A DNA stretch of 64,000 nucleotides from Rhytidiadelphus loreus (lineage: Eukaryota > Streptophyta > Bryopsida > Hypnales > Hylocomiaceae): positions 21,762,001-21,826,000 of the forward strand of contig OX344764.1 of assembly GCA_947034895.1 (NCBI GenBank). Direction: 5' to 3'. The notes beneath the pieces were generated by a model, which saw nothing but the letters and a program-made list of their open reading frames with translations, did no database searches and was not told the origin of the DNA. A program made the translations under genes and the position numbers. Within the stretch, counting starts at the first letter, position 1. Every line of letters begins with the position of its first letter. Below, one piece after another: positions 1 through 9,295 of the stretch.

Positions 1-471
1 GAGATATTTTTTTTATTTGAAATCCAAATGGTTAAAAATTAGAGACAAACATTTAGAATACATGTAAAAAAATTTAAGAATTTTGACTTCACATATTGCA
101 AAATAATAGGGCTTGAAGTTAGAAGAAAAGGTTTTTTCTTGAAGCCACCCTAACATAGCTAATAAAGTTTGACTCCTCTAAGAGTGTGATTTGAGAATTA
201 AATTGTTTCTGACAATTGTATGCCATATTTTCACAATAACATAAATGCCAAATTTCAATACTTGATGAGAGTTTGTAAGAGATGCCCCAAAGATGTCCAA
301 ATTGTAAGGGTTGCAAAAAAAGTTTAGGGCAGAAAAAAATTATATTTTCACTAAGAGGATACATGTTTACATCTTGTGTCAAAATTTTATGAACATCTTA
401 CCAAAATTGACTTCATAGGAACCTATCCAGAGTTTTCATTGTTCATTCAATGGACAATTGACCTTTAGGGG
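1..471. repeat. TTAA-family element (family A), right end only
   Basis: The 3' portion of a dispersed repeat whose end reads CCTTTAGGGG followed by TTAA at 472-475; the left end lies outside the window. The same sequence recurs at about 49190-49450 plus 53059-53288, where it is interrupted by a CACTA element. AT-rich and non-coding; the short open frames on the minus strand here are not supported by any recognisable domain. Confidence 0.6.
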
Positions 472-822
472 TTAAAAATTGCCACTTGAATTCAATTGAT
501 TATTGTTGGTTTCAAAATGTATATCCCATGCATAGATGTAGTAGATGGAAGAGAAAATTTGTGAAGAAAGGTGAGGGCGAGAGAAAATTGGATACTTAAA
601 ATTTTATTTGAAAGATAGCTCCATTTAAAAACTTGTATGAATGAATTTATAAAAACTATAAGATATTGAAAATATGCCCTTTTTAGCTTTTTCAATAAAA
701 ATACGGTCATTTAAAATGAAATAATTAAGGTAAATAACCCCACATCAAATACCCTCTTAACTCAGGTATATACCTTAAATTACAAGGAGTGATCTCCTCG
801 AGAAGGCTAAGTGTTATATATA

Positions 823-955
823 ATATAGTCCTAGCTTTGTTTTACTAGAAAGACACAAATATCTTGTAAATTCTTACTGAAAATCCCCTAAAAAGGTCAT
901 TACTTAAAATGTTATCTCTAGGACTATTTTTAAAACACCCCTTTTTCTTGTAGTA
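823..955. repeat. Half copy of a CACTA-type foldback MITE
   Basis: This is one arm of the foldback element seen complete at 5766-5997: tcctag, then the AAAGACACAAATATCTTGTA segment, and the terminal CCCCTTTTTCTTGTAGT. The other arm is missing or reduced to a few bases, so it cannot form the long hairpin. The rest of 476-1149 is AT-rich and shows nothing else. Confidence 0.55.
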
Positions 956-1149
956 GAAAGAACTCCTAAATTCTAATTTTTGTACACTAGATCCAATTAT
1001 AGTCCAATTTTTATCCCTAATTTTCTTTCCTACACTAATTTTACTGTTACTGTACTAACTTATTGTAACACTCTAAATTACACTAACTTACCATAAACAA
1101 TCTGATTTATTTTTTTCCTCCATTTTTGTGTCTCTTCTTCAAATTAATA

Positions 1150-1370
1150 CACTACAAGAGAAAAGGGTATTTTAAGTATAGTCTTAGAGATAAGATATTA
1201 AGTAATGACCTTTATGTTGACTTTTATGTAGATTTTAGTAAAAGTTTATTGAAAATACGTGTATTTTCAGTAAATTTTTACTAAAAATCTACATAATGGT
1301 CATTACTTAATATCTTATCTCTAAGACTGTACTTAAAAACACAATTAAAACACCCCTTTCTCTTGTAGCT
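1150..1370. mobile_element. Foldback MITE with CACTA-type ends, copy a
   Basis: Begins CACTACAAGAGAAAAGGG and ends with the inverse CCCTTTCTCTTGTAG. The two arms are inverse copies around a centre near 1255-1262, so a single strand can fold into one long hairpin. It is flanked by ATA on both sides (1147-1149 and 1371-1373), fitting the 3-bp target duplication of the CACTA (EnSpm/CMC) superfamily. The right terminus reads TAGCT instead of TAGTG, a small decay of the end. Confidence 0.75.
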
Positions 1371-1934
1371 ATATTCTAGTTTATATTAGTTCAATTCTAA
1401 TTCTAATTCTACTACCTATTTTTTGTGCTTAATTTATTTCTAATGTCATCTTTTACTACGGGTACTGTGTTTTCAATTTCTTCTCAATTTACCATTTGCT
1501 TAATTTGCTTAATTTTTCAATTATTATTTGAAGTTATTTTCATTTCAAACTCCCATTGATTTCTCTATAAGGGAAATGGTGGTAACTATTAAGAATGACC
1601 AATTAGTTCAGAATTATTGAAATATTATTTCTAGTACCATATAGTTAAGTTGGTTGCATATAACAAGTATGTTGCTAATCTTCAATACTAATCAATCATT
1701 ACATTACTAAAAATTTATCTTCTTTGGTTATTGGTTACTAGAAGGTCAATTTCATTGTGTATAATAAATATATGTCAAGTTCACAATACTAATTGATCAC
1801 ATTACTAAAAAATTGTCCTTTTCAATCAATGATTATTGAGAATTTGGCCTTGTTGGTTAGCAATTACTGAAAATTTGTCTTATTTGGTCACTATTTACTA
1901 AATAGACACCTTATGCCATATAAATTTCTAAAAC
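1371..1934. other. AT-rich intergenic stretch
   Basis: No gene or element boundary could be supported. It is very AT-rich, with loosely repeated phrases such as TTGGTCA/ATTACTGAAAAT around 1600-1900 that may be old repeat debris. Confidence 0.4.
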
Positions 1935-3075
1935 CAGTGGTGCTATTTTTGTGAGTCTGTGAGCATGAGCCTATGAGTGTTGAGCAGGGATTCTGTGAGC
2001 ATTGAGTTTAGAAATTTGAAGAAGCACAAGAAAACTTAAAAATATTTCTAATAATAAACTTCATCTAAAAATTTGACCAAAATTTACTATTCTTAGTAAA
2101 TTTTAGTACCTATTACCGTGGACCTATTACCGTGGTTATATAGAATCCACATGAAAATTATAATTTTCAATGTTGTCTAAAATATTAGAAGTATACATTT
2201 TAAAAATGATGAACTTAATTGATGTGAAAGATGAATGGAGATGGAAATAAGTTTATATAGAATATTGGTTGATTACTATCCTATAGCAATGTGGATCTTC
2301 TTGGGGCTAATAAGAAAATACCAAAAAAATTCTTTTGATGCGTTGTTATTAAACTTGTTTAGATTTTAGAAAAAAAATCATTGATAAGAACTACTATCTT
2401 GTAGTAGCGTGGGTCCTTTTAAGGCCAATGGGAGGTACCTACACTTCTACTTTGATGTGTTGGTAATCGAACTTGTTAAGATTTTGGAAGAAAATATTTG
2501 GTTGATAAGGATTATTTTTGTAAGGATTGAGCTCGGTTACACCAAATTGTTGATTAGTTGATCATTATCTTTTTATAGGACCTTCAAGGGCCCAACTCTT
2601 CTATTTATTGATCAAATGGTCATTTGGTTAATCACTCCCCTCTTGCTGCTTGGGTCCCCTCGATGCTGAGGGGAGCCCCGCTTGTGACGAGAAAAAAAAA
2701 ATTATAATTTATAATTTATAATTTATAATTTATACGTTTTTCTACCTAATGCAAGGGGGCCTCCCCTCGACACCAAGGGAACCCAAGCAATAAGAGGGGA
2801 GTGATTATAATCTCAGTGGAACAACCTCAGTTGATTTCAAACAAATCTTAATTAATAACCAATTTTTCTTCTTTTTAAAATCTAGCAATAAGTAGCACAT
2901 CATAGTCTAATAAGTAGCACATCAAGGGACCACAGTAATAGGTTCATGGTAATAGTTACTAAAATTTACCAAAAATAATAAATTTTGACCGAAAATTTTA
3001 GATGGAATCTCTAAAAAATTATATGCTCACAAGCTTACAAGTTCACGCTCACAGGCTCACAAAATAGCAACCCTG
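1935..3075. mobile_element. hAT-like non-autonomous element with long inverted ends
   Basis: Left end CAGTGGTGCTATTTTTGTGA and right end (inverse) CAGGGTTGCTATTTTGTGAG are inverted copies, and similarity continues inward for about 200 bp per arm (for example the GTAAATTTTAGTA...CCTATTACC phrases near 2095-2140 and their inverse near 2930-2970). Ends starting CAGNG are typical of hAT elements. A clear 8-bp target duplication is not visible (1927-1934 and 3076-3083 differ), so the superfamily assignment is inference. The interior holds no transposase, but does hold a diverged direct duplication (about 2265-2400 and 2385-2530) and a nested palindrome at 2631-2805. Confidence 0.55.
2631..2805. 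repeat. Nested palindromic MITE
   Basis: Arms starting ATCACTCCCCTCTTGCTGCT and ending in the inverse (AAGAGGGGAGTGAT) enclose a short (AATTTAT)n tandem run at about 2700-2735. Arms are GC-richer than the surroundings. It lies entirely inside the hAT-like element, so it probably inserted later or forms its core. No reliable target duplication was seen. Confidence 0.6.
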
Positions 3076-3148
3076 CACTACCAAGCATTAGGTGAGGAGT
3101 TCAAACCCCATGATTTGCAATCTTTTTTGTAGTTAAGTTGTCTTTTAA

Positions 3149-3925
3149 CCCCTCTAGGACCATTTGTCCCTTCAGAGGACAAATGGGATTTTAGGTAGAT
3201 ACCTATGGGCTGAATTTTTGTCTTGATTTTTGAAACTTTTTTTAAAGAACAAAAGTTATGTTCAAATAAGCTAAAAACAGAGGAGAAGGGGCAACAAAAA
3301 AAATTCAAAAATTTAAATTTAAATTTCTAAATTATTTTTTCTCATTGATTATATTTTTGTCTACATAAAAAGCTTTGTTTTATACCATTTGGATTTGTTA
3401 TGAGAAAGTTATAGACAATCTTCTTTTTCGGGCAATTAGAGCATCTTCTTAAAAAAACTTTTGTAGGATATGCAATTTTATAATTCAAAAAAAATAAAAG
3501 TTCCACATGGTTTAGTTTTCTTTTTAGAACAATATTACCATTGGAATTAGTGTACTTTAATTCCATTTTAGAGATATTAATAATTTAGATTTTTCTTTAA
3601 TTCATTATGTTTGGATTTGTTGTGTAAACATCATGGACAATCTTGTTTTTCAAGCAATTAGAGCATGTCTATAAAAAAATAACTTGTAGGATTCACTTTT
3701 ACGCTCAATTTTTACAATTTCTCAAAAAGAATTTTTTTCTTACTAGAACAATCTGATTGTTGAGATTAGGATATTTCAATCCATCTTAGAGCTATAAATT
3801 GTTTAGTTTTTCTTCCAACCTTGAACTTGCTTCTAATTAACAATTTTTTAATGTATAAAAATTAAACATGTTTTCTTTGAGTATTTTTTCTAAACTCTCA
3901 ATTCAATTCTTCATTATAAAAAATA
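3149..3925. repeat. TTAA-family A element, left end, with internal duplication
   Basis: Starts CCCCTCTAGGACCATTTGTC right after TTAA (3145-3148). Just inside the end is a hairpin, CATTTGTCC..GGACAAATG, also found beside one terminus of the copies at 27.4 and 57.0 kb. The interior carries two diverged copies of a segment containing GCAATTAGAGCAT (about 3388-3470 and 3606-3692). A matching right end with TTAA was not found, so the element is probably truncated. Confidence 0.5.
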
Positions 3926-4170
3926 AAAAATTTGAAGTTAAGGTAGGTGGCTCTAAAAGCAACACTTTAAGGGCTGTTGGGCCTTTTTGATGGATTTCAA
4001 ATGCGTGAAAATATTTTCCCTTATTTTTCACTTGAAGAATAATTGATGCGGGATCTAATCCAAGTAGTTTCATATTTTTTGGAGCTTTTATAAATTAGTT
4101 CTGAGTTTTCAAAGAATTCTGCCATAATGACCTATTTGTGACTTCTAGCCCTTACAAAACCCACTCTTAA

Positions 4171-4620
4171 CCCTTGAAGGTCCATTGGGCATAGTAGATA
4201 TGTTGGCATATATGTGGCATTAGTTGTTAGTAGAAAGTTCCAAATTCAAACCTCAATAGTTCATTAGAACCATGTCAAGATGAATTTTCATTTCACTTTT
4301 GATCTTAAACTTCTAAAAGGTGTAGAACCACTACAAGAGAAAGGGGTGTTTTAAGTGTGTTTTTAAGTATAGTCCTAGAGATATGATATTAAGTAATGAC
4401 CTTTATGTAGATTTTTAGTAAAAATTTACTGAAAATACACGTATTTTCAATAAACTTTTACTAAAAATCTACATAAAAGTCAACATAAAGGTCATTACTT
4501 AATATCTTATCTCTAAGACTATACTTAAAACACCCCTTTCTCTTGTAGTTAATAATGCCAAATACAATGAAATATTGTTGTATAATACTGGTTGGAATGG
4601 GCTCTCTTGACCTTTAAGGG
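4171..4620. mobile_element. TTAA-flanked MITE hosting a foldback MITE
   Basis: Ends CCCTTGAAGGTC and the inverse GACCTTTAAGGG are inverted repeats, flanked by TTAA at 4167-4170 and 4621-4624. The CACTA-type foldback at 4329-4550 sits inside. The non-nested part is only about 230 bp and non-coding. Confidence 0.6.
4329..4550. mobile_element. Foldback MITE with CACTA-type ends, copy b
   Basis: Begins CACTACAAGAGAAAGGGGTG and ends with the inverse, the last base being T rather than G. Long hairpin centred near 4440. Flanks AAC and AAT differ by one base, as expected for a slightly decayed 3-bp target duplication. Nested in the TTAA element 4171-4620. Confidence 0.7.
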
Positions 4621-4929
4621 TTAAATGGTCTAAAAAGATATGGCTTTACCAAAAATAAGCATTGAGGCATGCAAAAGTAATAGATAAGGTTCCTAAATGT
4701 GTCCTTTACTAAAACTTTAATGGAAGTTTGAGTTAATTATTATTTCAAATTTTTTAGCATATGTAGGAAGGTAGTTGGGCTGCTGATTCTCATTTTGAAA
4801 AAAGTTAATGAATGCCTATCCACTTAATTAGAAATGGACCTACCATGGACCTACCATGATCTACCAACCTTTAAAAAAGTATTAACCATCCATTGGAGAA
4901 AAATGAACCAACTCTTCCCCTTCTCTGAC

Positions 4930-5290
4930 ATAATCAATGTATCCATTTTTGAGCCACCTAAAAGACAGTTTGAAGAAGAGGGTTGGTTTTAGAGCACACT
5001 ACCATAGTAGTGCAAAAATTTTAAGCTATGAAGATTCAAAGTCTCATATTCTAGTTACGCAAAGTGAAAAAAAATCCATTTTCTTCACTTCAAACACAAA
5101 TATCTTGTAATCTATGTAGTCAAAGTTTCTAAAAAGTTTCTAAAAAAATTTCCACACAATCTTACATTAGTCTAATTCAAGATCCTATGGTTAATTATGC
5201 AATTTTAATTTTAATTTCTTTTGTCTTTTGCAATAAAAATGATAGTTTTGAGTTGTTTTTGATAGAAAAATGGCCTTGGGACTTTAGGAA
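4930..5290. repeat. Family A fragment
   Basis: Contains the family A terminal phrase (AAATGGCCTTGGGACTTTAGG near 5270-5288) and the inner phrase about caaacacaaatatcttgtaatctatg also seen near 58720-58750. The TTAA end is mutated to AAAT. No coding potential. 5300-5765 shows nothing else recognisable. Confidence 0.35.
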
Positions 5291-5765
5291 ATAAGAGCTT
5301 GGTCATAGGCTCCATCCTTCCAAGTTATAGTTTGAGGTCCTTAAATTGAGTGGGCATAAAAAATATAGGTGGTTAATAAAATGGACCACATTTTATGAGG
5401 TAGGCTCGGAGGTAGGAATATGTGACTACAAGTGCATGATTTTTGGATTGTAAGCATTGCTTCAGGCTTCCTATTTTTTGTCATTCATCAATTATGAATG
5501 CGTACTTTAATTAATTATAAACATGAAGATCTCAAGCTTTGTAATAGGCATGGTACCTTTTTTTGTTGCTCCATTTAAGACAATGTATTCAAGCATTTTG
5601 GAACTTTCATGAACATACTCAGCAAGCTATTCATCTCTTTTTGGATTATTGTGTTCTTTTCAAAGGCACATGTTAATTGATTATTACTAAAGTGTACAAC
5701 CCTAAATAGCATAAAAAATCTTTTGACTTGTTGTTTCTTCCACAATTTTGATTTTCTCCTTGGAT

Positions 5766-5997
5766 CACTACAAGAGAAAGGGGTGTTTTAAGTATAGTCC
5801 TAGAGATAACATTTTAAGTAACGACCTTTTTAGGAGATTTTCAGTAAGAATTTACAAGATATTTGTGTCTTTCTAGTAAAATTTTACTAGAAAGACACAA
5901 ATATCTTGTAAATTCTTACTGAAAATCTCCTAAAAAGGTCGTTACTTAAAATGTTATCTCTAGGACTATACTTAAAACACCCCTTTCTCTTGTAGTG
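5766..5997. mobile_element. Foldback MITE with CACTA-type ends, copy c (near-perfect hairpin)
   Basis: The best-preserved copy: CACTACAAGAGAAAGGGGTG at the left and its exact inverse at the right, with about 115-bp arms that are almost perfectly complementary around position 5881. Flanks are GAT and GGT. A transcript across it would form a duplex of more than 100 bp. It carries a different arm sequence (AAGACACAAATATCTTG) from copies a, b and d, defining a subfamily shared with the half copy at 823-955. Confidence 0.8.
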
Positions 5998-6017
5998 GGT
6001 ACCATTCAAGAGCCTCC

Positions 6018-6201
6018 CACTACAAGAGAAAGGGGTGTTTTAAGTGTGTTTTTAAGTATAGTCCTAGAGATAAGATATTAAGTAATGACTTTTATTTAGA
6101 TTTTTAATTTAGTAAAAATCTACATAAAAATCAACATAAAGGTCATTACTTAATATCTTATCTCTAGGACTATACTTAAAATAACCCTTTCTCTTGTAGT
6201 G
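6018..6201. mobile_element. Foldback MITE with CACTA-type ends, copy d
   Basis: Starts CACTACAAGAGAAAGGGGTG, ends with the inverse, and is flanked by TCC on both sides (6015-6017 and 6202-6204), a clean 3-bp target duplication. It lies only 20 bp from copy c. Arms match copies a and b. Confidence 0.8.
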
Positions 6202-6414
6202 TCCTACCTTAACTTCTAGAGGACAAGCCTATATCCACAAATTCAAGCTTCACAATCCTTCTCTTTCTTTGTTGCCACTTAATTTGCGACTAAAGAGAAT
6301 GAAATTTTTATATCTATTTTTCAAAGATGAAACCTCATATCTTCTATAAGTGCTAAAAATTTGAAATTACTATGGATTGTTTAAGGAAAAAAAGAAGAAA
6401 ATTGATATCAAATA

Positions 6415-6981
6415 CTCCCTCTGTCCCAAAATGATCTTCTTGTTTGACAAAATGTTCCAAATTAAGGCTAAAAATAACTTTTTTAAGACCCATTTCACAC
6501 GGTAGGTAGAGTTTAGTATACTCTTAGTGTCCTGCAAACATTGACTTTAGAAGCCTTTTTCAAAGTGCAGTTTTAAATTATTGAAAAGTAGAATTTTTTG
6601 GGCATTTTTAAATAGCACCAGTGGGCATTTAGTTGTTGAGTGTGAGGTTATAATTTTATGGGCATTTAGAATAAGTCAAAGCCCATGTGTGGACCTCAAT
6701 ATTGACTCCAAAATTTTCTTCTCCTTCAATTAGACAATACTCAAAGAGATGCAAAAAATAAAATTGAATAATGCTGATTGACCCCTTGAATCATTTCATG
6801 TGTCTTTTGATTGATGATTGAATGGATGGAGGGGGAGCTATTCCTCAAAATTGTTTTGTTGATCCTAGAGAGCAATCAAAAATTGAATCTAACCAATTTG
6901 CAACATCACAAATGCAATAGGAAGATCATTTTGGGACAAAAAATTAGAGCCAACAAGAAGATCATTATGGGACGGAGGGAG
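6415..6981. mobile_element. Stowaway-type (Tc1/mariner) MITE
   Basis: Left end CTCCCTCTGTCCCAAAATGA and right end (inverse) CTCCCTCCGTCCCATAATGA form a TIR of about 30 bp, flanked on both sides by TA (6413-6414 and 6982-6983). The CTCCCTCYGT start is the signature of plant Stowaway elements. The element is longer than usual and has a second inner copy of the TIR-like phrase at about 6918-6940. A 61-codon frame inside is not a credible gene. Confidence 0.8.
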
Positions 6982-7005
6982 TACAAAATATGCTAAAAAG
7001 AACAC

Positions 7006-7206
7006 ACTTCAAGAAAAAGGGGTGTTTTAAGTCTAGTTCGAGTAGTATAGTCTTATAAACAATGACCCTCTAAGAGATTTCTGGTAAAATTTTACTGAAA
7101 ACACATGTATTTCTAGTAAATTTTTACTAAAAATCTCCTACAAGGTCATTATTTATAGAACTATACTACTAGGACTAGATTTAAAATACCCCTTTCTCTT
7201 ATAGTG
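7006..7206. mobile_element. Foldback MITE with CACTA-type ends, copy e (diverged)
   Basis: Begins CACTTCAAGAAAAAGGGGTG and ends CCCCTTTCTCTTATAGTG inverse. Arms fold around 7110-7120. Termini carry single mutations, and flanks ACA and ATA do not match exactly, so this is the oldest-looking of the five copies. Confidence 0.65.
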
Positions 7207-7980
7207 ATATGAGATTCTCAATAGAGGAGTCTTTTGTAGTGTAAAACATCATGGTATGAAACAAAGTTACCATGTCATTTAAAAGTTAGAAAATCAACAA
7301 CCCATGGTTATAGGCCTAAAGTTCATATATATAGCAATAAAATATTCAATTTAAAGATTTTTTCAAATATTCCAATTGGAGTAGAAACTATACTTGATAA
7401 GCTTCATTTCTTTAGTGACTTCAAATTCTTAAAATATCATTTTTATGGCTAAAATTCACATCAAGAGTAAAGAGCAAGAATTGGCCAAAACACACCATAA
7501 AGGTGGTCCATGGATTATGCATCTTTCTTCTTTAGAAAAGTCAATAATACCATAATACTATTCACTAAAAATGCATTCAAACAACTCCTTCCCAAAAATT
7601 GGATGAAAAAATGTTTTTTCCTTCCTATAGTTCCACCTATAGTCATCCAAAGAACCGAAAAACGTCCTTTTAGAAGTTAACATTGAAACGCATAAGTAGA
7701 CATTTTGAGTCCTTTGTTTGATTTTAGAGAAGCCTCGAAGATGTGAAGAATTGTTTTTTCTTCCAATTTTTTTGGTGAGTTGCTTGAACCCAATGTCAAT
7801 GAAAAGTGTTGTATGTTTTCTTGCTGTGATATATTTTTTCTCTTTCTTTCGTACATAAAAAATTAACAATAATTCTAAATTTTCAAGAAGAAATCTGAAT
7901 TTTTGATGATTACGACTTCCATAGGAAAGATGTAATTACATCTCCGAAAGAGAAATACAAACAATTTCATTGGCATATCA
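7207..7980. other. Intergenic stretch upstream of the CEF gene
   Basis: AT-rich. It contains a 103-codon open frame on the minus strand (7558-7869, start MLIFYVRKK) with no recognisable domain. Its higher than expected length could mean a captured gene fragment, but no splice structure or homology was seen, so it is not called a gene. Confidence 0.3.
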
Positions 7981-7985
7981 ATCAA

Positions 7986-7992
7986 TATATAG
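7986..7992 (+). promoter_or_regulatory. TATA-like box for the CEF gene
   Basis: TATATAG lies about 40-60 bp before the abrupt change from AT-rich DNA to the GC-rich leader of the CEF gene. Position and composition fit a core promoter; no transcription start can be proven. Confidence 0.3.
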
Positions 7993-8040
7993 TTGTAGAA
8001 TAAGAGCATAAAGAGAGCAGCTTCAGTGTTTGAGAAAGTG

Positions 8041-9295
8041 GTCACAGGCGCGTCCTTTGAATATGAAGGTGGAGGTGCGACGAGCGTCGAGCTAGTACAC
8101 CACAATCCTCACGACTGACTGACTGCCTCGGTCCTCCGTCTGCCTCTAAGCCAACTTCTGCTGCTTTTTCTTTTTCTTCACTTCTTAGCTGACTGCCTTC
8201 ACTTCGTTTGCTCGCTCTCTGCCCCGATCGTCCCTCTTCTCTCCTCCTGTTGCTCGCCTCCTTCCCGACGAACTGCTCGTGCCGCCTTCCACACCCCGCA
8301 GGTCCGCCCGCCCGCCCGGATCCTCTCCTGGCCTTGCCTTGCCTGCCTTGTTCGTTGCTCTGGATCCCGATTGTTGCCTCTAAACCTGCTCTGCTCCTGC
8401 TGCTGCTTTGCTTGCGTCTCTTGTTGATGCCACTGTTCTCGTGTGCTCGGCGTTGTCGTCTTGGCTCGGATCTTCTGCTTTCGTGCTCCCTGCCTATGCT
8501 CGGACGCCGTGGCGCTTTCGTCCTTTTAGGGTGTTGCGTTAGGGCACGCGCCATTCACTTAGGGTTATCAACCCTCCTTACCTTCCTCCCGTAAGTCACT
8601 GCTCCGTGTCGCCATGGAGGTTGGAGCTTGGGACAACCATCCTCGTCGGGGCGTTAGTTCAGCTTTTTCGGATGCTGTAGGACAGCGTCCTGCTGCGTGT
8701 CCGTGAGTCCCGGATGACGCGATCACCAGGGTGTGTGTCTGTCTGAGAGCACATTGTACACTTGTTTGTTTCTTCCCTTCGCTTGACACTGTAATTTCAC
8801 AGGCGGGCATTGAAGAGAATATTATCTCGTGCACGCTGGCTACCTTGTAAAAGTCAAGGTTTCCCCGACGTCGTATTCTTGACAAGGAAAGCTTAGCTCC
8901 GCAGGTCTTGGGTACGGACGGAAAACATGAGATTTGCGTGGTATGCAGAATTGAGGGCTTGTTTACTATGTGGTGGATAAAGCTTGTAATGTATCTGAAG
9001 GAATCTTGGCCTTCTTAGAATGAATTTTTCTTATCTAATGTGGGGCAGGATTCGGCGTTGTCATAACAATTCTAACAAAATTTTGGCAATTGGATGTCTG
9101 ACATGACGGGAACAGGTTGTCTTGTGTGGACTGACTCATACATGAATCTGTAGGTGCGTATCAGATTCAAAGCCCTCCATGTGTTTCGATGAGTACTATG
9201 TTCGTTGATGTTGAGTGGTGGCAAGAGATTGTACTTCGCCTCACTTCGTGTGTGGTCAGCAGATTGTAGGTTGCCTTTCGTTGCTGACTTAAACC
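8041..9295 (+). other. CEF 5' leader with probable 5'UTR intron
   Basis: GC- and CT-rich leader-like DNA (8041-8590) is followed by a strong donor (CCC|GTAAGT at 8591) and by candidate acceptors near 9259-9269 (TCAG, TGTAG) just before the start codon, suggesting a 5'UTR intron of about 0.68 kb. Long open frames on both strands in 8042-8594 are explained by the GC bias and lack homology. Confidence 0.45.

Noticed and set aside
2697..2738. Regular (AATTTAT)n repeats resembling a short array
   Set aside because: Simple tandem repeat without spacers; not a CRISPR array and the host is eukaryotic.
8042..8594. Overlapping long open frames on both strands (170 and 128 codons)
   Set aside because: The region is GC-rich leader DNA of the CEF gene; the proteins are low-complexity (Arg/Ser or Leu runs) with no domain, and both strands being open is a composition effect.
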